Shown here: positions 35,286 through 46,069 of the stretch, piece after piece
How positions within the stretch are numbered: the stretch's first letter is position 1
How the letters are laid out: every line of letters begins with the position of its first letter
Assembly (NCBI GenBank): GCA_003508835.1
Contig: PUFA01000086.1
Location: forward strand, 620,001 to 684,000
From: Eonycteris spelaea
Lineage: Eukaryota > Chordata > Mammalia > Chiroptera > Pteropodidae
Length of the DNA stretch: 64,000 nt
Direction: 5' to 3'
Program-made: the position numbers and the translations under genes
Notes under the pieces: generated by a model
Seen by the model: the letters and a program-made list of their open reading frames with translations, nothing else
Told to the model about the DNA's origin: nothing
Database searches by the model: none

Positions 35286-35442
35286 TACACACACACACAC
35301 ACACATATGTATTATGTATGTATGTGTGTGTGTATATATATATATATATATGCGCATGCATGTGTATATACACAGTATATATACTCACACACAGATATAT
35401 AAATACATATATATGTTTATTATAATTTAATATATATATACT
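35286..35442. repeat. Compound CA / TATG / TG / TA microsatellite
   Basis: (CA)n passes into TATG units, (TG)n, about ten TA units and mixed purine-pyrimidine repeats to about 35442. It is alternating purine-pyrimidine for most of its length. Confidence 0.95.
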
Positions 35443-35460
35443 AAATGGACCAAATGGCCT

Positions 35461-35480
35461 CTATTATTATTATTATTATT
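35461..35480. repeat. (ATT)n trinucleotide repeat
   Basis: Six to seven ATT units just before the LTR-like repeat. Confidence 0.9.
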
Positions 35481-35481
35481 C

Positions 35482-35905
35482 AGCATTCCCTGTGTCCTCT
35501 CCTTTTGTCATGTAACTGCGATATCCGCAATATCCTCCCACCATAACTCTGAGTTCAGTCATGTGACTTGCCTTACAATGAAAAGCTTGAAAATTACTCA
35601 AGTGTTTGAGCTTGCCCTATCTTTTGTTCCTTTTTCATCAACATAATAACATGCCGTGGTAGGCTAGAGAATAAGACACATGTGAAGCACAGCCAGATAG
35701 CCCTGGTATTTTCAGTTAAGGCCAACGTAGAGCAGCCTACAGACAGCTAGCACTCAGATGACAGTGAGCCTAATAAAATCAACAGAGCTGTCATGGTGAC
35801 TATCTCAGATGCATAAGCAATAATTGCTTACTGTTTCATGCCACTGAGGTTTTGAGGTTATTTGGTACACAGTTGCATTTTAGCAATAAGTTATTGATAC
35901 ACGAG
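35482..35905 (+). mobile_element. Old LTR fragment (MaLR/MLT-like, tentative)
   Basis: GTCATGTGACTTGCCTTACA, GAAAAGCTTGAAAATTACTC, ATAAGACACATGTGAAGCAC and CAGATGCATAAGCAATAATT are in the order of a common ancient mammalian LTR. They are followed by GTTTCATGCCACTGAGGTTT, GAGGTTATTTGGTACACAG and TAAGTTATTGATAC. That LTR's consensus ends in 'ttaagccactgagttttggggtggtttgttacgcag...aactgatac'. The AATAATTGC at about 35819 stands where its AATAAA should be. No internal sequence follows. I am sure it is a known repeat class, less sure of the family name. Confidence 0.6.
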
Positions 35906-37385
35906 TTGTATATTTATTTTTAATATCTGATTACCCATTCCACTTCTGTGTCCACGTTCCTTGAAATAGCAATTGATTACTTACTGTGTCAAGACAGGAT
36001 CTCTAAAAATTAGTTGAAAATATAAAGAACCAACTACTGAGTGCATATCTATCTAATTACATTACTATGAAAACAGGAAAAGTATAATGATAAAAGATAT
36101 ACAGATAAAGATAATGTAACTGAAACCATTACTTGTAAAGTTTAGTTGTTGCTCTGTACACTATTTAGGATAAACAAATCAAATGAGGAGCATATTTATG
36201 GCAAGGTTTGTTTACTTTTCCTCTTCAGCATATTCGTATGCAAAAGATAATATAATAATCAAAATGCCAATAAAATTCTAAAAAGATACTTTACTATGAT
36301 AAATAAAAATATCAATTTGCACAGAGATGTCTATTATTCATATGTATTTTTCTCATATGCACAAAAAAATCATTAATAAGGTATACACAGAAAATCCAGT
36401 TTTCTCCTCCGAGAATTTTCACCAGCCAAGTCTGATCTGAGCTTGGGTGAATTGCTGTAGGTGAAGGAGTAAAATTGGAGAAAACACATGATATAATTCT
36501 CATTTAGATGTATGTCAATATTTTTGTGAGTTAAAAGAAATTATAAATATTCATTTAGAATCCTTGCCAGGCACAGAAAAAAATATATATATATATAACA
36601 TCATCATAAGTCTTTTTAATGAGTACCATTTTTAAAATACCACTGTATAGCAAAGCCATCTTACCTTAGATGTTTACATCTATTCAATATCAATAAAGAC
36701 ATCAAAACAGTAACTATCCCAAATTTTTTCAAAGATTTCTAAAGAACTTAAATATCTACTTATACACATTTTAATTCACTAAAAAGGATATATTACTAAT
36801 ATTAATATTGGCCATAAATTTTAAATTTATTATATCAAACTTTAATTGAAGTGAAAATAAATAATATTGAAATATATGTAAGATACATTGTTGTTAAAGA
36901 TTTTCTTTATTTTTGTTCTTGAGTGCCTACAAATGTATGTCAAAGTGTGATTATTACAGGTTTTACATTTATTCATATATTATTCAACAAATGTATCGTG
37001 GCCACATTTATAACATAAGATGCTTTTCACTTCTGCAGGTATATTAACATTTTAAAAAAACTGATTTCTTGGATTATAGGAAGTAAAACTCTCATCACCA
37101 CATCAGTCATCATTTTGTGATTTTAAAATATATAAAGCAAAACTGACAACTGGATAAGAACATGACTCTGATGGCCTCATTAGTATCTCAGTGTTAGGAG
37201 ATACCTTAAGAGTATCGCATCATTTGGAAAGTCCACAGTTAAATATTTTCCATAATACAAGACTCTTTCTTAAGGCAAGATAAAAAAAATAGACAAAATA
37301 TTCTCAACAATATTTTCTAAGAACTCATACAAGACATACTATAAATGTTTGTAATACTGTTTATACAAGTCAAATTGACACTTTT
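35906..37385. other. Unassigned AT-rich sequence
   Basis: No gene or named repeat. A (TA)n occurs at about 36583-36596. Confidence 0.5.
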
Positions 37386-37727
37386 TGCAGAAGACACAGA
37401 GAAACAAATAGATATTCTGTGTTCATAGACTGGAAGAATCAACACAATTAAAATGGCCATAATACCCAAAGCAATATATAGATTTAAGACGATCCCAATC
37501 AAAATCCCAATAGCATTTTTTAAAGAAATAGAACAAAAAATTGTCAGATTTGTATGGAAGCACAAAAGACCCTGGATAGCCAAAGAGATCTTGATGAAAA
37601 AAAGAATAAGCCAGAGGTATCACACTGCCTGACTTCAAATTATACTACAAAGTGACAACAAAACAGCATGGTATTGGTAAAAATCAGCATACAGACAATA
37701 AAACAAAATCGAGCACCCATAAATAAA

Positions 37728-37827
37728 CATATATGTACATACATATATATATGTGTATATATATGTATATATATGTATACATATATATATATACATTTGC
37801 CTGTATATATATATATATATATACAGG
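37728..37827. repeat. TA/TATG microsatellite ending in a palindrome, inside L1
   Basis: About 100 bp of TA, CATA and TATG units replace the part of L1 after CCCATAAATAAACATATATG. It ends in a perfect 28-bp palindrome, CCTG(TA)10CAGG, at 37800-37827. L1 homology resumes at GGAAAGAAATCC. It grew from the short 'cacacatatatgg' of L1. Confidence 0.95.
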
Positions 37828-38441
37828 AAAGAAATCCTTTTCGATAATGGTTCTCAGAAAATTGGAAAGCCACATGTAAAAGAATGAAACTAGAATGTTC
37901 TCTGTCAGCAAACACCAAAACTAACTCAAAATGAAATAAAGACTTAAATATAAAACCTAAACGATAAATTGTATAGAAGAAAACATAGGTATTAAACTCA
38001 AGGACCTTGATGTTAGAGAGGATTTTAGAATTTGACCTTAAAAGCAAGGGAAGTAGAAGCAAAAATAAATAAATGGGACTATATCAAACTGAAAAGCTTC
38101 TGCACAGCAGAAGAAACCATTATCAAAACAAAGAGGCAAACTGAATGAGGGTAGATATTTGCAAACAATGTCTCTGATAAGGGGCTAATATTCAAAATAG
38201 ATTTTAAAAAAATCTGCACAACATAACAATAAGAAAACAAACACGCCAATTGAAAAATGGGCAGAGGACCTGAACAGACACATTTCCCCAGAAGACATAC
38301 AAATGGCCAACACACATATGAAAAGGTGCTCAACTTCACTAGCTATAAGGGAAACACAAATCAAAAGTACAATGAAATACCACACCGCACTTGTAAGAAT
38401 GACTATTACCAACAGGACAAGTAATTACAAGTGTTGGAGAA

Positions 38442-38876
38442 GTGGTGGGGAAAAAGGAATACTCATACACTGCTGGTAGGAATGTCAATTGGTACAACCA
38501 CTGTGGCAAAAAAGTATGTAGGTTCCTCAGAAAATTAAGAGTAGAATTACCATATAAGCCAGCAATCCCTCTTCAGGGTATCTGCCTCAAAATTTTGAAA
38601 ATATTTATTCGTGAAAATGTATGCAACACAATGTTCACTGCAGCATTATTCACTGTGGCCAAGACATGGAAATAACCTGAGTGCCCTTTGATAGATGATT
38701 GGATAAAGAAGATGCAGTACATATTTAAAATGAAATACTACTTAGCCATAAAAAAAGATGAAATACTGCCATTTGAAACCATATGGATGGATCTTGAGAT
38801 TATCATGTTAAGTGAAATAAGTCAGACAGAAAAAGTTGAGAACCATATGATTTCACTAATATGTGGAATATGAAAC
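38442..38876 (+). pseudogene. L1 ORF2 C-terminal remnant with one in-frame stop
   Basis: About 140 codons in one frame are readable as the L1 ORF2 C-terminal region. They include YNHCGKKVCRFLRKLRVELP, YKPAIPLQGI, MFTAALFTVAKTWK, IDDWIKKMQYIFKMKYYLAI, TIWMDLEIIMLSEISQTEK and the terminal HMISLICGI. One TAA at 38673-38675 interrupts the frame, at a place where the family has glutamine, so a single C-to-T change explains it. The conserved C-x3-C...H-x4-C region expected upstream is already degraded. The frame has no true start here. It is a fossil and not expressed as such. Confidence 0.9.
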
Positions 38877-39105
38877 TTAAATTCAACAAATGAACAAGAC
38901 AAACAAAAATCTGTAGACACAGACAACAGTTTAGTGGTAGAATTGTGTAAAGGGGTCAGTATACGGTTACAGAAGGAGATTTGACTTTGGGAGTGAACAT
39001 ACAGTGCAATCTACAGATAATGTATTATTAAATTGTATACTTGAAACCTAAATATTTTATTAACAAATATCACCTCAATAAATTTAATAAAAATAAAATA
39101 AAATA

Positions 39106-39521
39106 TATAGAAATCAAATATATGAGTATAGATTAGTCACAAGAAACAGCTGTCTTGAAAAATAAATCTTATTTTTTCATTTAAAAAACAATTGTTGGTA
39201 CCAAACAGATCTATTCTCTTCTGTAGGGGATATGAATATGAAAAATATTGGTATAGTATTTCTTATAAAAATGATATCTTTTGAAATATGATGAGTTATA
39301 GATTCCTAAATCTATGTCAATAAAATGAAATGATGAAACATAGTTTCTTATCATTTATTCTTTACTATGTGATTTTAGAATTTTTCTCCTCTGCATGTAT
39401 TTGCTACTAAGATAACAATTCTTATTATTTCAAAACAATGAGAATAAAATCAAAAGTAGAATGGCAGGCCCTGATATTACCTTACCACTACAATTGTGCT
39501 TTTACAGTTTGTACCCTCTGC
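39106..39521. other. Unassigned AT-rich sequence
   Basis: Nothing recognised. Confidence 0.5.
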
Positions 39522-39579
39522 AATTATGTTTGGTAACTCCCTCCAAGGTTAAATATGTAAAGATACTTATATTTCCATG
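39522..39579 (+). repeat. 58-bp direct repeat, copy 1 (likely source)
   Basis: Starts AATTATGTTTGGTAACTCCC and ends TACTTATATTTCCATG. It recurs at 40842-40899 in the same orientation with one difference (TATGTAA here, TACGTAA there). It is not part of any repeat family I know. Confidence 0.95.
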
Positions 39580-40582
39580 AAAAATGATTGGAGTGGTTGT
39601 TTTAGATTGTGCTTGTTTACCCTAGAAAAGTAACATCAAAAACTGGTGTTCTTGAACTATCTGCCTTTCAAGATCTTACCTTCAAATAGAATGTCAATTT
39701 TGATGCAAAAAGTAATACTAATCTCCTTTTTATATGTGAATCGCATCATATTAATTGTTTAAAGTATTTTTTTAAATGAGAAAAAGTCTCTAAATAATTG
39801 ACAACAAATATATATTTTTTTAAGTTTAAATTATACACCAAAGTTTAAGGGATTTCAAAAATATTTTACACAAGGATGGAAAAAGAAAAAAAATCTATTC
39901 TACAAGAATCTGAATGATCAAACATGACAGTTTATAATATACCCCTTAGTGTATTCTATCTGTGACTGTTATATAGATAAGTTTATATGATGCATGGTAT
40001 AGTCCTTCACTTTAAAGTATATATTTTTAAATCTTTGTATTTGTCTTTTTAGGGAAAACATTAAAGGATTTGTACATCATTCTGTAATAGTCAGAATTAG
40101 CATCAAAAGACTAAATAATTTGGTTCGATGTAAGAGGCTTTTAAAATGTTTACCACTTCAGCTACATTCAAGTATTCTCTTTTGCAAGCCAAGTCACACT
40201 ACGTCTATACCTTTTAGAACTGACCGCTCTCCAGGAACCAAAAGTATAGCATATAACTTAGAATAATCCAATCTATATTTTTCATCTTCCCTTCATGGAG
40301 AAGATGAACCACTTCAGGTAAATCAGAGCCAAGCCAACACAACAGAGATTTTTGGATGAATTATTCAGAATATGAACTTTATTCTTTTCTCTTGTACTAG
40401 GTGCTGTAATGGTGTAAGTTCAAAACTGCCAATAGCCAACAAATAGATTTGTGAACAGATTCAACTAGCAAAGAAAACAAATAAGGAGATGCGCCCCAAA
40501 GTTACACCAAGCCATATCTATATTTCTGGGTTTTCAATTACACAGAACAATACATCACTTCATCACTTCTTCTTCTTCTTTC
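39580..40582. other. Unassigned AT-rich sequence
   Basis: Lies between the two 58-bp copies; no gene or repeat recognised. Confidence 0.5.
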
Positions 40583-40609
40583 TTTTTTTTTTTTTTTTTT
40601 TTTTTTTTT
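40583..40609. repeat. Poly-T run of 27
   Basis: The longest homopolymer in the window, preceded by CTT/TTC units from 40567. It could be the tail of a minus-strand retroposed sequence on its right, or a polypyrimidine expansion. Confidence 0.95.
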
Positions 40610-40669
40610 GGTTTTCAATAAATTTGTTTAGGCAGAGAGAGAGGATCCAAGAGAGAACCTGGACAAACA

Positions 40670-41590
40670 AAATGGAAAACCAGTACAGTGGAATATCTTA
40701 TCAAGGCAGTGATATGATGAGATTGGCAGTATTCCAGAAGGAAAATGAAGCAGGAGAAGGGGAAACAGAGGCACAGGAAGTGAAGAAAGAAAAAATAGTA
40801 ACTTGAGAATTAGGTGAGAATGAGGAAGACCTTAAGGAAAGAATTATGTTTGGTAACTCCCTCCAAGGTTAAATACGTAAAGATACTTATATTTCCATGC
40901 TTTTAAAGCTATTATGGTGGTAAAATTGACAGAAATATTTTTGCATTTAGTGAGATATGAACAGAAATGGTAAGAGAGAAACAGAAGGCTGAAACACAGG
41001 TTTTGAGCTTGTGCAATTTGATGTTGGTCGTCATTAGTCACTGAAATAAGAATACAAGAAAGAAGGGGAGGTTGGGAAGCAGGGCTGGAGAAGAGATAAT
41101 GAACTTAGTTACACAATTAATGAATTTGAAATACCCATGAGATATCCAAACAAAAGTTCCAAGAGGCAGGTGATTTTCAGGTTTGAGTTTTGGAATGAAA
41201 ATTGTAGATGTTACAGATGTAATTTTACCTGCCATCTGCAAAAATTAGTTAAGAATTTAACAGTGGATGAAATAAATCAGAAGTAATATGAAATAAAGAG
41301 AAGAAAAGTAAGGACGTATAACTGAGGACATTATCATGTAAGACATACATAGAGGAAGATCTGCCTGAAAATAAACCTGAAATGTATCTTGAGAAATAAG
41401 ATTTAAAACAACAACAATAACGATAAAATGAGAAAAATCTATGCCATGAAAATTAAAAGAAGCAAAAGGTTCAAAGATCAAGGAATGGTCAGAAGTATTG
41501 AATAATGCAAATAAGCGAAAGTAAGACAAGGCCTGGCATCTTCTATTGAATGTAGCAGGTAGGAGGCCTGTGGTGATATTGCTATTAGGC
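40670..41590 (-). pseudogene. Antisense L2 LINE ORF2 fragment, interrupted by the 58-bp copy
   Basis: The plus strand follows the reverse complement of L2 ORF2. GTGATATGATGAGATTGGCA, AACAGAGGCACAGGAAGTGA, TAAGAGAGAAACAGAAGGCT, GAATTTGAAATACCCATGAG, ATATCCAAACAAAAGTTCCA and GATCAAGGAATGGTCAGAAG are all L2 words in the expected order. The matches are weaker in 40670-40840 and better in 40940-41590. On the minus strand this runs from the reverse-transcriptase palm to the region after the YADD box. The 58-bp repeat at 40842-40899 has no counterpart in L2. It sits where L2 has only about 15-20 bp between its 'gagaagtgg' and 'ttttgaagg' words. Confidence 0.7.
40842..40899 (+). repeat. 58-bp direct repeat, copy 2 (likely inserted copy)
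   Basis: 57 of 58 bases identical to 39522-39579, same orientation, with start points 1,320 bp apart. It breaks an antisense L2, so this copy is probably the derived one. No poly(A) or target duplication borders it. The only mismatch is a CpG here against TpG in copy 1. Confidence 0.95.
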
Positions 41591-42165
41591 TTATCAAGTA
41601 AGTAGTAGTGTTTCCAGATTGCAATGGAAATAGTGAAACTGCTTTAATAATTCACTAATGGGCCATTGAATTTGAAGTTGAATTCAAAGTTATGAATCTA
41701 ATTTATAGAATCAAGTACCTATGGAAACCTGGTCATTTCCTATATGAGATTCCCAAGAAAGAATATCACTTTCCATTTAAGAAAAATTCTAACTATACAG
41801 AATAGGAGGCAACACTGAATATCTCAGGAATTGTGGCTGATTTATCCTACATGAAAAAATTTGACTTGGCAACCAAGATATTTTATAACATTTATAAGAA
41901 TCTCTTTGATATGACCCAAAACAAAACAAAACAAAACAAAATACCCCAAGACATACTCTTTGTGTGAATGTTGTATTTTATCCAAAAATCTTGTTTCTGT
42001 TTTGTTCTTTATTAAATTCCTACCCTGTGGCTTGCTGAAAAGCTGTGGGAGAGAGAATTTCCTGATGAGCTATGTAACAGCTTATTCCTTCCTCCTGCTA
42101 TGTCTTTAACATCCATGTTGAACACTAAATTGCACTGCAGCAGAAATAAGTGTGATAACAAGTCT
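41591..42165. other. Unassigned, with a short (AAAAC)n
   Basis: (AAAAC)n at about 41920-41942. Otherwise unassigned. Confidence 0.5.
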
Positions 42166-42213
42166 GGTTGATGGTGGCAGTGACCATGGTGGCGGCGGTA
42201 GTGGTGGTGGTGG

Positions 42214-42256
<43 letters not shown>

Positions 42257-42275
42257 CGCATGCACGCATGCCCAT
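42166..42275. repeat. (TGG)n(TG)n tract with GCGCATGCACGCATGC edge
   Basis: Irregular TGG/CGG units (42173-42214) lead into about 19 TG units (42216-42254). An alternating purine-pyrimidine edge containing GCGCATGCACGCATGC follows. The His-rich and Thr-His frames on the minus strand come from this repeat and are not genes. Confidence 0.95.
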
Positions 42276-43255
42276 GTGTGCGGATGCTTTAAGTACAAGA
42301 TGAAAGTTTGAGGTGACAAAAGCTGCAAATATAATTCACTAACAAGGAACCAACATATACTAATGAAAATCAAATCCTTCCAAAGAAACAATAATTATAA
42401 TGACCATTTTATAAAGAACAATTGATATAGTTCTGATATCTTATCATCTGAAAGATATTCAACAGACATTCTAGTTTTTGGACCATGTTTAAATGCATCT
42501 CTTACAAACTTATCATGCCAGGAAACACTTTTTTTAGCTTAATTTTGAAATGCAAATTTGTGACATTAAGATGTAGATTGATCAAAAGTACTTAGCAGTT
42601 ATACAAACTCAGCTCAGTATAGGAATTAAAAGAAATATCGAACCACAAGGCAAAAAAGCAGCAAAAGAAAATGTGCGACTTCAACAAATTTGTTAAAGTT
42701 TGAAAATGGAAGGCAAGTAACTTATTTAGCTAGTTACAGAAAATTACATAGCAAATGGGAAAAGTGTGGAGACAGTGATGATATAAAATAGCCTATGGAC
42801 TGCAGAATATTCGAGAAGCTTAGCAAATTGAATTGCATAACCATGAGAAACAGGGGATGGTAGTGCTGTTAGTTGAGATACCTTAAACACAATATCAGTT
42901 TAATTATCAGGACCCCTCCCCAAGTCCTGAGTAATTTTCTCTTTAACCTTCTTCTGCCCCATAGCTTAGAGATTATTTTCCAAAGGCACTGTCACAGAGC
43001 CCCCAGACTGCATCATCAAACACAAGCCACCTCTTTGCTTGAACACATCACAGTGAAGCCCACCTGTGGTAAGCCTTGCACAGACAGCTGCAAAAGAGTA
43101 TTTCAGTGTTTTGCCATTAGTGACATAGATATCTGTTTGTAAAAATTCATTTCTCACTTATGTCAGTGGGGTGAAGTAGGGTGTTGATTTTCCATCACCG
43201 ACCTGGTCTGTACCCACAGAATCCGGTAGCCACCATCAAATTCCCTGCTAAGGTA
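42276..43255. other. Unassigned sequence
   Basis: No element recognised. 42900-43100 has mid-range GC and overlapping open frames of 63-89 codons on the two strands, without known motifs. Confidence 0.45.
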
Positions 43256-43764
43256 GTTATGATGGGTCATATTATGTGTCAACTTGATTGTGCCATGGAG
43301 TGCCTAGATATTTGGTCAGATGTTATGCTGAGTGTATCTGTGAGGGTGTTTATGGATAAGATTAACATTTGAATTTACAGACTGAGTAAAGTAGATTGTT
43401 ACCCCTAATTTGAAAGAGCCTTATCCAATTCATTAAAGGTCTGAATAAAACAAATGAAAAAAAAAAATGTGTAAGGGCTTTCTCTGCCTATCTTCAATGA
43501 TGTGGCATCGGTCTTCTCTGCCTTGGGACTCAGACTGGAACTGAAACTTATACCATTATGTCCCCTGGGTCTCCAGCTTGCCAACTATAGATCTTAGGAA
43601 TTCTCAGCCCCCATAATTGCATGAGCTAATTCCTTATAATAAATCATATTCATACACACACACACACACACACATATAAACACATCAATCTCACTCTCAC
43701 ACACATGACGGGAGATCCACATCTTCTATTGGTTCTACTTTTCTGGAGAACCTTGACTAACACA
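43256..43764 (+). mobile_element. ERVL-like LTR (MLT2-type, tentative)
   Basis: ATTATGTGTCAACTTGATTG, TAGATATTTGGTCAGATGTT, GTGAGGGTGTTTATGGATAA, AGACTGAGTAAAGTAGATTG and CTTGGGACTCAGACTGGAAC are successive words of a common mammalian ERVL-class LTR. CTCCAGCTTGCCAACTATAG and GAGCTAATTCCTTATAATAA come next, and the segment closes with TCTGGAGAACCTTGACTAAC and ACA. AATAAA at about 43639 is the LTR polyadenylation signal. A (CA)n (43654-43674) has grown in the short tract that follows the signal. No internal retroviral genes are present, so it is solo or separated. Confidence 0.75.
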
Positions 43765-44130
43765 ATGGTATTAGCCAGGCTGAGTCCTGGTGATGTGCGG
43801 AGCTCATCTTCCATTCACTACCAGACAAAAGCAGGAGGTGCTCTTATTTCCCCACCCCCACCTCCAGCAAGCTATCAGAGGGATTCTCTACCAAGTGAGC
43901 AAGGTGAGCCTCCACTCCAATCCAAAAACCAGGCTGTCTTCATCAGGGAGTCAGGGAAAGGCTCAGCGTGTGATCCCTCTCCACTGACCACTGCCATCAG
44001 GACTCAGTGGAGCTCAGTTTCCACCCCACCCCTGCAGCTGTGTGAATAGCCCTCATCCTCACTACCTGTCTCCACTGGATATGGGGCCCCAGTGGGAAGC
44101 TGATCTTACTCCTCACCCAGAGGTAATGAG
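43765..44130. other. GC-rich patch, identity unknown
   Basis: Clearly GC-richer than its surroundings, with CCACCCCACCCCTGCAG and a GGGGCCCCAGTGGGAAGC stretch. It abuts the right end of the LTR. It may be a different repeat, for example a piece of an L1 5' UTR or of another LTR, but I cannot match it to a consensus. The 114-codon open frame that starts in the LTR tail and runs through it is Pro/Ser-rich and without a domain. I do not regard it as a gene. Confidence 0.4.
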
Positions 44131-45184
44131 ATAGTATAAGTCTGTGGCCCAATTATTACTGCTGAAAGGGGGCTACCTTGGGAAAATTTATGGACTGGCA
44201 TAATCTGTGAAACATCTTGCAAAAAACATTAAAAGTAGATATTTAGCAAAGCAGTCATCAAAAAGCCATGTATTAATGATGAAAACAACAGAATCACAGC
44301 TCAGTGCTGATAGATCAGCATATTTAACTAGAATTTAAGATATATTAGTGCATTTGAATTTCATATAGTATAAAAAATGTGGTGATGGTATAAAGCAGTC
44401 AAATGTTTAAATACTTTAATAGAAAATAAATAACACTTTGAATCTATAAATCATGATAGTAGTATATTATTAGAAACACAGATATGAATGATAAAGAAAC
44501 ATCCCCCCCCAAAGAATTTGACAAAATTGTGTTTACAGACTTAACTAAAGCAGGCACTATTATATATTTAATCATATGCACAATTTGATTTTTTAACCAT
44601 TCACATCTATGACTTTGATTAAAATGAACATGAACCCTAATAAATTGTTTTTATTTTTGTATGTGTGATTTTGCATGTGTGTATGAAAAAGTGAGAAGAA
44701 CTAATCTATATCCAAATGACAACTATTTACTAAATATATATTATTCTTCATAAATACTAGAGATTACCTTTGTTTTAGCATGTTTTCATTTCCACGACAA
44801 CTTCTATTGAAGTTATTATCATTGGAAAAAAATTATTTGCAACTATAATAAAGTCAAGCTGTACTATCTGAAGCTCTGTTGAATTTTATTCTATTCTTAA
44901 CCTTTATATATAAGAATTCATGTAATGTATTCAGAGCTAAGTATATCTTGAATGAAAATTTCTCAATAGACCTTGTAAAGATGCCTAAAATATTTGCTGT
45001 CATTTTCTGTAAAATATTAGCCCACGAATGTAACAATAGCTAGTGTCTAAAACAGAGCATTCTATTTCATGCTCATAGCATAAGATAGAAAATAAAAGTA
45101 GTTTAACAGATGATCAGCATCTATTAGATGAAGGGACTTATGCGAGATATTCCAAAATAAAATTAACTAGGGAGGGGAAACCTG
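44131..45184. other. Unassigned AT-rich sequence
   Basis: Includes a C-run of 9-10 near 44503. No gene or repeat named. Confidence 0.5.
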
Positions 45185-45292
45185 TTCTACATTATCTACC
45201 TTGCAGAGGTTAAATGGATGACATGTTCAAAAGTACCAGAAATAGTTCCTGGCACACAGTAGACATTCAATATTAATTCTTTTCTTAATTTA
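45185..45292 (+). repeat. MIR SINE 3' half
   Basis: TATCTACCTTGCAGAGGTTA, AATGGATGACATGTTCAAAA and TAGTTCCTGGCACACAGTAG, then ACATTCAATATTAATTC, match the MIR 3' half. Confidence 0.7.
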
Positions 45293-46069
45293 TCAAACAA
45301 ATTTAACAATACATTTAAGAAAGCAGAGAAAAAGAATTCAAATCAAACTTTTGCATGCATTCTTATTGTTTTCCTCTAAACATAGCCATGTATAAGTTAC
45401 ATATTTGATGTTATGTATTAAATATGTTTAAAAATTCAATTAAATAAAAGCTCAAATAAAAGAAAACAAATTAATGAAATTTTGAACATTTTAATTACTT
45501 TTTGACAAATGCTTTATTTTCTCTATAATCTATTTTGTAGCTAGTGCTTTTATACTTAACTTTTATTTATAAACCATACACAATCTTTTTTTTTATGCTG
45601 CTTATGCCATCTGTTTAAAATTCAGAAAAGTAAGCACATGTTTATCTCACTTTTACAAAATCCTTCTCACTTCTCTGTTCTATGCCTTTTTCTAACTTAA
45701 TTATCCTCTTTTTCGCTAATCCATCTTCACTATTCTTATTACAAACATTCGTTCTTTCCAAATTCCAACTACCTCTCTTCTACAAATAACCTCCGTATTT
45801 AGTAAATAAGTAAGTTAGAATGACCAAAAGCTACCACCGGAACAAGACAAATGTTCCTGGTCACAACAGTTATTTTAATTGTTCTTTAAAAAGTAGGATA
45901 GATAGCAGGGTCTCCCCTATCACAATTTCACAAATCAATACCACTGTTCCCTGCAAAACAGACAGGAAGAAACTATTTTATTGCAGCATTTCTTATTAAA
46001 ACACCTAAACATTATTCCAGTTTTTCCTTACTCCATGGAAACTAATATTCAGAGCAAATATGCATTTAT
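45293..46069. other. Unassigned AT-rich sequence
   Basis: 45640-45800 is pyrimidine-rich and could be a diverged L2, but no single diagnostic word is intact. Confidence 0.4.

Larger units (their letters stand above)
37386..39105 (+). mobile_element. L1, 5'-truncated: ORF2 3' half and 3' UTR
   Basis: Homology begins abruptly at AGAAGACACAGAGAAACAAA. It continues through TTAAAATGGCCATAATACCC, CAAAGCAATATATAGATTTA, the [20 protein letters not shown] segment and the DFKLYY-type region. A TA-rich expansion follows, then RMKLECS, KWAEDL-type, and the ORF2 C-terminus. The 3' UTR ends in a TTGTATACTTGAAACC motif and CACCTCAATAAATTTAATAA, followed by an A-rich tail. There are many stops and at least one frameshift. 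I could not find a clean target duplication. The 3' terminal words are those I associate with bat L1s. Confidence 0.9.

Noticed and set aside
37640..38062. 140-codon minus-strand open frame, the longest in the window
   Set aside because: It is antisense to an L1 ORF2 remnant and crosses a TA microsatellite (Tyr-Ile repeats).
37367..39118. AAGTCAAAT / AAATCAAAT as target duplication of the L1 at 37386
   Set aside because: Only 8 of 9 match in AT-rich DNA, and the left copy is about 10 bp away from the L1 start, so it is probably chance.
40583..40841. Minus-strand retroposon with T27 as its tail and the 58-bp repeats as target duplication
   Set aside because: The T-run lies 1 kb from the left 58-bp copy rather than next to it, and 58 bp is far longer than usual L1-made duplications.
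43705..44049. 114-codon Pro/Ser-rich open frame
   Set aside because: Starts in the tail of an LTR and continues into an unidentified GC-rich patch. No retroviral or cellular motif is present.
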